From Tetrapyrgos nigripes (Eukaryota; Basidiomycota; Agaricomycetes; Agaricales; Campanellaceae): a stretch of 64,000 bases of DNA. The stretch covers positions 186,001 through 250,000 of the forward strand of contig JAACJM010000118.1 in assembly GCA_013368315.1 (NCBI GenBank), read 5' to 3'. Within the stretch, counting starts at the first letter, position 1, and every line of letters starts with the position of its first letter. Of the stretch, positions 56,988 through 64,000 are shown one piece after another. The translations under genes were made by a program, and so were the position numbers. The notes below the pieces were generated by a model. It made no database searches, was not told the DNA's origin, and saw only the letters and a list, made by a program, of their open reading frames with translations.

Positions 56988-57502
56988 TGACCCCTAATGT
57001 ACTTTTAGACAGATGTACATGTATTATTTGTATTCTTCATTGGTTTTTGTACATGTATATTTGCTAGGGCAGGCTACATACCAATACCGATGAGTACCGG
57101 TGTGACAGAGGGAGGGATGATGTAGTAGGACACGTGTGAGTCCCACCCAGATGAGTTCCTGACTGCCCTGAAGGTCCTGCACCTCCCAGCCACCCTACCT
57201 ACCTATCTACCATGCCCTTAAGTCCCTACTGGCTACCAGGGTTTATCCAGGTGTGGGGGGACCACTATAAGTCCTTTATATACAAGTGATTGATGGGTGC
57301 ATCATCTGCTTATATATCTCTGGGGTATTGGTCATATGAGGTGGGATACATCTACCTGGTCACAACCCTACAAAGCGACTGTACACCGTGCACCAGCACC
57401 TGTCCCTGCACCGGCCTGGGCCTGGAGTTTCTCATCATCCTCAATCACAACCAGGGCCACGGCCAACTTTGCAGGTGCAAAGGGAACTAGATATACCCAT
57501 TT
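56988..57502. other. 3' flank of the KDZ gene; no supported gene
   Basis: Contains an imperfect palindrome around CCAATACCGATGAGTACCGG (57082-57103) and a TATATA stretch at 57277. The right border of the possible KDZ element may lie here, but I could not pair it with 45.6-45.9 kb. Confidence 0.4.
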
Positions 57503-58386
57503 TTGATCAGGTGTTTTCACTTTCTGATATCTTCAAACACGAGTACCCCTCCTCACCCTACACCAACACTGGAACGCACCCTGACATATCCATATCACAA
57601 GCCATACAAGGGGTTCAGCAACGGGAGGGGCTTTGACCGACTCGAATGGGAACGACATCTGGAGTATCAAGGAGGGTTCATTACTCATCAACCTCATACT
57701 CATACTCAAGGGGTGTGCAGACGGTCTACCCGAGACCAGACCTTGGGGAGGGGGGTCTGGGCTAAGCTTATGACTGAAAAGTACACCATGTCTCATAGGG
57801 TGTATAGACCCATTTTCTGGTGTCATTTCCACTTGAAAGGATCAGAAATACCCTTTAAGAGTAAAATACATGCTTGAAATGCTCAAAAATGCCTGTAAAG
57901 TGTCGTTTTCAGTGGAAAGCCACTGAAATGGTATATAGTTGTCACAAATAGTGACGTCATCAGTTGTTCAACATCACGAAAAATTATTTGCTACATCAAT
58001 AAAATGAGTGCCACCTACATAGTATTCTATCACTATTGAATGTCTCTTTAGGTCAGTATGGGGTCTGTGTGAGGCAGTCTGAAAGAAAAAGTGACTTGAT
58101 ATGAGAATTTGTAAGCAAACTCTTATCTTATCATTGCCTTTTTAGGAAGGAGAGGGGGTTGGCTGGACCTTACGACCCAAAAGGAACGTCCGGTCCAGTC
58201 ATAACTGTCTGCACACCCCTTGCTCATACTCATACGACTACGAATACTCGCAAAGACATAGAGTATAGATGGTGTGTATGTGGAGAAGGGCTGCGGCCTG
58301 AACAAAGGAAGAAGAGGCCGCTGATCCATGAGAGGGTTGTTGCTGTGAAAGGAAATGATAGGCTAGGGAGACGGGGAAGGCTCTGA
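57503..58386 (+). pseudogene. Unrecognised ORF split by a hAT-type MITE
   Basis: Left part 57503-57706 reads YPYHKPYKGFSNGRGF, DRLEWERHLEYQGGFITHQ. Right part from 58231 reads NTRKDIEYRWCVCGEGLRPE, QRKKRPLIHERVVAVKGNDR and ends at 58384-58386. Removing the MITE and one 8-bp duplication joins the two in the same frame without a stop. I do not recognise the protein. The ATG at 57503 is the first in frame, but an upstream exon is possible. Confidence 0.45.
57707..58222. mobile_element. hAT-type MITE, 516 bp
   Basis: Perfect 16-bp ends CAAGGGGTGTGCAGAC / GTCTGCACACCCCTTG with an exact 8-bp target duplication CTCATACT (57699-57706 and 58223-58230). No coding capacity. The CA..GGGTG end and the 8-bp duplication place it in hAT. 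Its TIR differs from the 13-18 kb hAT, so another source moved it. Confidence 0.92.
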
Positions 58387-59617
58387 TGAAGCCTTCTGGA
58401 AAGGGTACATGTGGACCCCGGAAACCTCTTCCGCCGGATAAGGTATTCGTTTTCTGTATTCTGTCGGCCATCAATTCTGACTCCTTATTTTGTCTAGCCG
58501 CGTTCTCAGCCTCCCTATCTCGAGTACCAGTGCTTGTCTCGTCTACTTCATAATTTCGACATCTCTTGGGACAATTTTTCGAAGCACGTTCGGCCTAGAT
58601 GTCACCCACCCTACGCCAATTGGTCAAACCCAGGCCAAATTTCGATTTGATGGTGAATATTCAGTAGTAGCGTTGGATCTTGATGCTGTTAAGGAAAGAA
58701 AAGGTGGCGAAGAGTATCGATGATTGTAAGAGAGATTGAAAGGGTCGGACACTTGAGCTTTCTGTGAGTGTCCATTTCGTCTTACGCGACTCATTACTTA
58801 TCTTTTTGTGTACTCAGTCCCAACAGCAGCACATCTTCTATCGTCTACCAAGAGATTGCTACTCGTTTCGCTTGTCGTTACCAAGTGGTCACTTATATTC
58901 CTGCTCCAAGTACCACCAAAAAGCATCCAGGACTGATCCCCGTGGCATAAGATGTGATTGGGGAGCTGGAGATCGTCACTGATCCCGTTGATAATCATCG
59001 CCCTTCTGGAGAGGATGGTAGTGAGGTTCCGACTGCTGGGTGACGTATCAGGCCTCAGGTTTCATGGCTATTGTCTTGCTGTTGCTTTGCTAACTATTTT
59101 GGTGCTTTCTTATATCCATAGCATTTCAGTCATACTATTCTTGCACTGTTCATGTACTCATGTATTCATGTATTTGTACTTCCTTGTCGCATTCTTGGTT
59201 AAATTATGTTTCATTTATACTTGTATGTACGTTTCATCCATTTAGTCTTCTTATTGTCACAAATGTACAGAATACTTGCAGAAAATACATGAAGCTTTGG
59301 AAGTGAGTTGTCAGGATTGTCCATTCATCTGCAATGAATCATTTTGTGACTACAAAAGCTTTGTACCTCCCTCTCCTCCAGTGGTGTTAATATAGTAAGG
59401 AATTATAAGTCCCACACTTCAAAGAGTGTCAGACCTGCCTTGTGCTTGAATGGGTTCTCGAGCACACACCTAGCTTATGTCTCCACAAGCCTTTTTCTTC
59501 TCGCTGGCTTTCTAAGTCTAGGTAATTCTGAATAAAGGCCCGGCATGTAATTAAATGATAATCAGTCGAGCTCGCCGCGTCTGAGTCTACTGATGATCTA
59601 TTCTTTCAATGGCTAAG
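58387..59617. other. No confidently supported gene
   Basis: Short plus-strand ORFs at 58490-58723 (VTHPTPIGQTQAKFRFDGEY) and 58768-58950 (VYQEIATRFACRYQVVTYIP) look weakly coding and may be exons of one host gene that continues the split ORF. I cannot join or name them. Confidence 0.3.
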
Positions 59618-60109
59618 TGTGATAGAACTGCGGCATTTTCCTACCTATCTTCGAATTACTCTTACTTGCATTGATTAGATTACATATTCTATCAAATTCT
59701 CCTTAATTCTTTTGACTCATAAGTAACGAATATTCTTTGATCTCCTGAAAGGTTCTCTTGTATTCCACAAGCACTCGTACTATATATACCAATTCACACT
59801 GTATTAGAGAGAACACGAATCACTACTTTGTCTATCAACTTACCTTCTGCCCGAAGTGAGACTCTTGAATGGCTACGCAACGCTTCGCGCTTGTCAACCT
59901 CCTCAACCCTCAGATACTTACTAGCTGCCTTAGCGCTATTAAGTGTTTGTGCCCTCTGATATTTACTAGCTGCCTTGCGCTACAAGTATTCGAGTCTGCG
60001 AAGTATTGATCTATTAAGGTTACTACGGAGTTAAATCGAACCTACGCAATCTACACGAAATCTAAATCTAGCCCTACTCTTTTACACTAAACCCAAGTCA
60101 GGCCTTACA
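59618..60109. repeat. Possible solo LTR
   Basis: Starts TGTGATAGAACTGCGGC and ends GGCCTTACA (TG...CA). It has a TATATATA box near 59783 and an internal duplicated TTACTAGCTGCCTT. The style fits basidiomycete LTRs. No target duplication or partner LTR is seen, so the call is tentative. Confidence 0.3.
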
Positions 60110-61440
60110 TTGATTGATTCTGCTTTCCACCGCAGGACCATATGCTCCAGGATTTCTACCACAGGCAGCACCCCTCGGTCACTCGAATGTAAATTTTGTA
60201 TTATTAGAACATGTAATTATGATGTATCTTGACATTGGAGTTTTCAAGTGTTTCTGAAGGTCTCGACGCTTCTATCTGCAAAGAAGGACCCACCTTCGAT
60301 ACTTCTAATCCCTGCGTCGAAAATGATTTAGGAATAAATGTTGATAATGAATGGCCAGTGGAAAGACTGCTGGCTGCATCAACGACAACTGGCGATGGGA
60401 GATGAAAGGCGGAAGGCAGCGCCCGCAATGCACATCAATGGCCATGTCACGTCCATGTCATCAGCAAATAGGGCCGAGATCGGAGGGCTGGGGGAAAGAG
60501 AAGATGGAAACCGAAATGTACAATCTTGCAGACAATCAACGTCATCAGAGAGTCTGCGAGAACTGAAAGATTAGTACATGTAATACTGGAAGTACAAGCG
60601 GAAAAAGACTGGAATAAACGGAGACAGAAGGCGCACAGCAGAGAACAAGAGAACTACTCACCACGAAGTGTATGAACATTGAACTGCTCATCCTTCAATG
60701 GCCATACTGTTGGACTTTGGGTTTCCGCTGATGAGCTCGGAAGCTCGGAAATGCATTGAGCCTCCGTTAACCAGTTCGATTTATTAATTGTAAATACGAT
60801 TGACTGCGAAAACCCCTATTAGCTAGTTATGTACAAATCAGGAACCTCGTGCGCTTTGCCACGGGTTCCCTGCCTATACGAAATTTACTTCTTGCTGCTC
60901 CCGGAAATCTTTTATCTCACTCTTACTCGAACGTAAAATTCAATACATACATCAATGGTCAGCGTGTCAACCTCAGAACTGTTTCAGAAGCAACAGCTCA
61001 CCCTACTTGCATTCACAAGTTCCCAGATGCAGTTGTCCATCCTCAGGTCTATTTCCGTTGACTACGACGTATTTCGGTCATGTGTAATGGATGTTTGTTG
61101 AAAAGACAGCCGAGGACAGAGCAAAGATCGTGGATGGTGGAGCGTGAGTAACAGCTGGCCATGGACTATTTGACGATGGAATAGAGAGAAACAGACAGCA
61201 TAAGTATGTCATTGCCTACGAGTATCGTCATTCAGTTCAGCAAATCTCTATAAGTATAAGTCTGCCTCGGGCGCTCTTTTACTAGAGTCACTACTACAGC
61301 AACACTTGAAAGGTTTCGCTGTCTACAACCCCTTCTTTGCTACTGCTAGACTTTTCTTGCTGCTTAGGGACAGAGTACCCTGGCTGCTTACTGCTACGTG
61401 AACTCATATTACATTTTCCCCCAAGGGAAAGTTCCAGCCA
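60110..61440. other. No supported gene
   Basis: Short ORFs only (for example 60849-61061), none with a recognised domain. No RNA gene seen. Confidence 0.4.
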
Positions 61441-61446
61441 ATGATA

Positions 61447-61801
61447 GCTGTTGATCTTATCTACATAGGCCAGCAGGTCTTTCGCAAGACCTTATCTTTG
61501 ATGCTTCATTGCGCTTCTCATAAACATTCATGTGAATTTGGACTTTTCAAACTTCTTGCACTAAAGACTAAACTGTGCCAAAGGGACGACCGTCATACTT
61601 GAAGATCTTATCTAAGCTAGTCTCGAGCATCCAGATTGACAACACATCTTGACACTCTTCATGTGATGTATGTATACCTAGGCGCTCAAACTGTATTATA
61701 TCAAGGTCAGCAGGTCTTTAGCAAGAGCTTATCTTTGGTGGTTCATTGCGCTTCTCATAAACACTCATGTGACTTTAGACACTTTTCAAACTTATTGTGC
61801 T
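61447..61801. repeat. Direct repeat upstream of the NACHT gene, two copies of about 110 bp
   Basis: 61447-61561 and 61688-61801 share GCAGGTCTTT, GCAAGA(C/G)CTTATCTTTG, TTCATTGCGCTTCTCATAAA and CATGTGA in order. Confidence 0.8.
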
Positions 61802-61929
61802 TTGCCATCAACCGTTCATTCGAGTGAAATGGGTGCTAAAGAAAGCACAAGGAGGCAAATGCAACCGGGTGCGTGTTGATAACACAGAATCATTCACACT
61901 GTACTTCAGAGAAGACTTGACCTATTATA

Positions 61930-64000
61930 CTGACTCTTTTTCTCAGACAACAATCTCACTCCTCCCACTGGGGGAATTGTTTATAATACCAATACTAACA
62001 ACAACAGTCTGATTGAGCACTCCTATAATACGTACAATACGTTCAACAACCAGAGATACATTGATAACCATCAGTATCAAGGTGTGGATGAAATTTATTG
62101 CCCTGAGATTAAAACACCATCATTAATCAATGAAAATATTTGCAGGTAGAAACAGTGAGTTTTTGTCAAGGTTTGTCATTTGTTGAATGATAATATTTTG
62201 TGTAGTGTCTGAAATTAAGAAATGGATCAATGCACCTGATTCATCCATCAATTTCAATGCTGCACATGATAAGATGACAAAAGGCACTGGAGAGTGGCTC
62301 CTCAAAGATTCCAGATTGGTTGAATGGAAGGAAAAAGGAGGGCTGGCTCTGGCTTCAAGGCAAGGGTAAGCTTGACTTCATTTAATGCAGATCAATTTCC
62401 TGATCAGATTCTGCTTTAGCCGGTTCTGGAAAGACTTTCCTGCTGTAAGTATTCTGACTTTCAAACAGAAAATGTATGTAAAATCATTTAACTTTGAAAT
62501 CTTTAAGCACCAAGGCCATTGCTAGTCTTATGGCTGGGAATCATCATGTCCTCTATTTCTATTTTGATACTCGAGATCAGAGCAAAGCCAAGGCAACTTA
62601 CAGAGGAATGCTTGCTTCTCTTATGCTGGATATGGGCCTTCAATTCAATCGAGCTCAGTTGATGGATCATTATGAGAGATACAGCTCAGGAAGGACTCAA
62701 ATGCCAGCGATGCTATGATTACTTGTTGGACCTGCTAAAGCAGACATCTTCATCTACATACATCTTCATAGATGCATTTGATGAATGTGAAATTCAAGAC
62801 CAGCATTCAGTAACAGAATTTATCCAACAGCTCCTGGGACTAGGCATAAAAATTCATATTTTTTTCACCTGCAGATATCCAGCTAATCATGTTGGGATGA
62901 GTGCTGGTACCTATGAGATATCTCTCAACACAGAAATTGTAGAAGGAGATATAGAGATATATATCCAACAATCTCTTCAATCCAGGCCATTATTTGTCAA
63001 GATCAACAATGAAGTAACAGAGGCCCTGTTGCATGGTTCCCATGGACAGTAAGTATTATTTTTCTGATTAAATGTGTTTGTTCAATAATACCATGAAGGA
63101 TTCGATGGGTGGATTGCCAAATTCAATATTTTCAGCAGCTAGGATCATGGCGAGCCATCAGGAAGGCCCTGAAAAGTCTACCAAAAACCTTGGAGGAAAA
63201 CTTATGAGCAGGCGTTGAATGCTACCAAAAAAGAGCATAAAGAGGATGCACAGGCCATATTGAAATGGCTTTTATTTGGATATGACGAGTTGACTATGGA
63301 AATGCTGCCAGAAATATTTCGCATTGATTTTGAGCAACAAACTTTAGATGATCCTGAGCCAATAAAAGAAAATGAATTGTGCAACATTATAAGCTCAACA
63401 TTAGTTGTAGTCCAAGAAGTGACTCGCTGGTATGGTCAAAAGGAGGATATCCTACAACTGGGACATCCATCAGTGAAGGAATATATTGTTTCAGAGGAAA
63501 TCAAAGCAAGCTCAGCCAAGCTTTTTCAGATAAATGATCAGCTGGCACATGAATTCATTGCTCAATCTTGTTTGATCTATCTAGTGGTTTGGTGGAAAAG
63601 ATGGATATATATCTCAAAATCAGTTCCCTTTGGCAGATTATGCTGCAAAAAGATGGACAGAACATGTCAGAAATTTACAAGCATTGGAAGATCCACTCAA
63701 GTCTTTAAGTTTACATTTGCTCACTGATACAAATATGTCATGCTTGGCATGGATGAATATCTCAGCCAGTTATTATCTTGTTTGGCCTGCTGCAGGGTCT
63801 GCTCCTCCATTTTATTATGCCAGCATGGTTAATTTGCCTAATATGATATTGTCAATGACAGAGAAAGGGGAAGATATCAATGCAAAAGGTGGTAAATATG
63901 GGAATGCTCTCCAAGTTGCTAACATACTTCAGACAAATAGAGATAGTCAGGCTTCTGCTTGAGAATGGGGCAGATGTCAATGCTCAAGGTGGAGAATATG
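61930..64000 (+). pseudogene. NACHT-ankyrin (NLR-like STAND) protein, partial
   Basis: An Asn-rich leader (TPTGGIVYNTNTNNN-like text, 61950-62090) precedes SEIKKWINAPDSSINFNAAH (62210-62265). The Walker A loop AGSGKTFLL spans a 25-nt exon (62420-62444) between two introns. Walker B is IFIDAFDECE (about 62763-62790), then IHIFFTCRYPANHVG (sensor-type Arg), WVDCQIQ, LKSLPKTLEE, GHPSVKEYI and, at the right edge, ankyrin text (VRLLLENGADVNAQGG). Such fungal proteins act in non-self recognition and cell death. At least four one-base frameshifts are needed (near 62330, 62690, 63200 and 63600-63950). One of them is an extra G just before the P-loop. The gene runs off the window. Confidence 0.75.

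Noticed and set aside
57082..57103. Palindrome CCAATACC...GGTACCGG as the KDZ right end
   Set aside because: No matching inverted copy was found at 45.6-45.9 kb, so it cannot be called a terminal repeat.
1..64000. TGA read as arginine (an altered code)
   Set aside because: Genes such as the SDR and the URC1 relic keep CGA and other Arg codons. Stops concentrate in repeats, and copy B shows general CpG decay, so mutation explains them.

Overview
The window reads as DNA from a mushroom-forming basidiomycete (Agaricomycetes). The evidence is multi-exon genes with introns of about 45-60 bp (GT...AG), a 7-TM DUF6534-type membrane protein, a KDZ (Kyakuja-Dileera-Zisupton) transposase next to a probable TET/JBP-type 2-oxoglutarate dioxygenase, a NACHT-ankyrin gene, and several transposon layers typical of that clade. 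These family names rest on my recognition of motifs; no database search was run.

Layout. 0.7-2.0 kb: a decayed GTP cyclohydrolase II-like gene of the uracil-catabolism URC1 type. 3.1-4.5 kb: a DUF6534 membrane protein gene. 5.5-7.5 kb: a 2-kb non-autonomous element whose terminal repeats carry 20-bp iterons. 8.0-18.8 kb: an integrase-core DNA transposon with a minus-strand partner gene. A complete 5.45-kb hAT element (13029-18476, 8-bp target duplication) sits inside its integrase gene. 18.8-20.0 kb: a second, CpG-depleted copy of the URC1 segment. 21.0-23.3 kb: a gag-like gene split by a perfect 353-bp-arm palindrome.

23.7-44.1 kb is a three-level nest of LTR retrotransposons, all on the minus strand. 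An old Ty3/gypsy element (gypsy-2) is split by a Ty1/copia element (23814-37311, TSD ACCTT). That element is split in turn by a younger Ty3/gypsy element (gypsy-1, 24576-32389, TSD CCATC). 44.5-45.6 kb: a short-chain dehydrogenase gene with a damaged active site. 45.9-57.0 kb: a five-gene block (S/Q-rich protein, viroplasmin-like protein, small basic protein, TET/JBP-like dioxygenase, KDZ transposase) that may be one large KDZ transposon with cargo. A 1.4-kb TIR element is inserted exactly at the start codon of the third gene. 57.5-58.4 kb: an ORF split by a 516-bp hAT-type MITE. 59.6-60.1 kb: a possible solo LTR. 61.9-64.0 kb: a frameshifted NACHT-ankyrin gene running off the window.

Across unrelated elements, most in-frame stops are TGA at positions where I expect arginine (CGA), and the second URC1 copy has lost most CpGs to TpG/CpA. 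This fits methyl-CpG deamination in silenced repeats. The presence of a probable 5-methylcytosine oxidase gene beside a transposase in the same window makes the KDZ block the most interesting region. Few genes here look intact; the DUF6534 gene and the SDR gene are the best host-gene candidates, and both have a defect.
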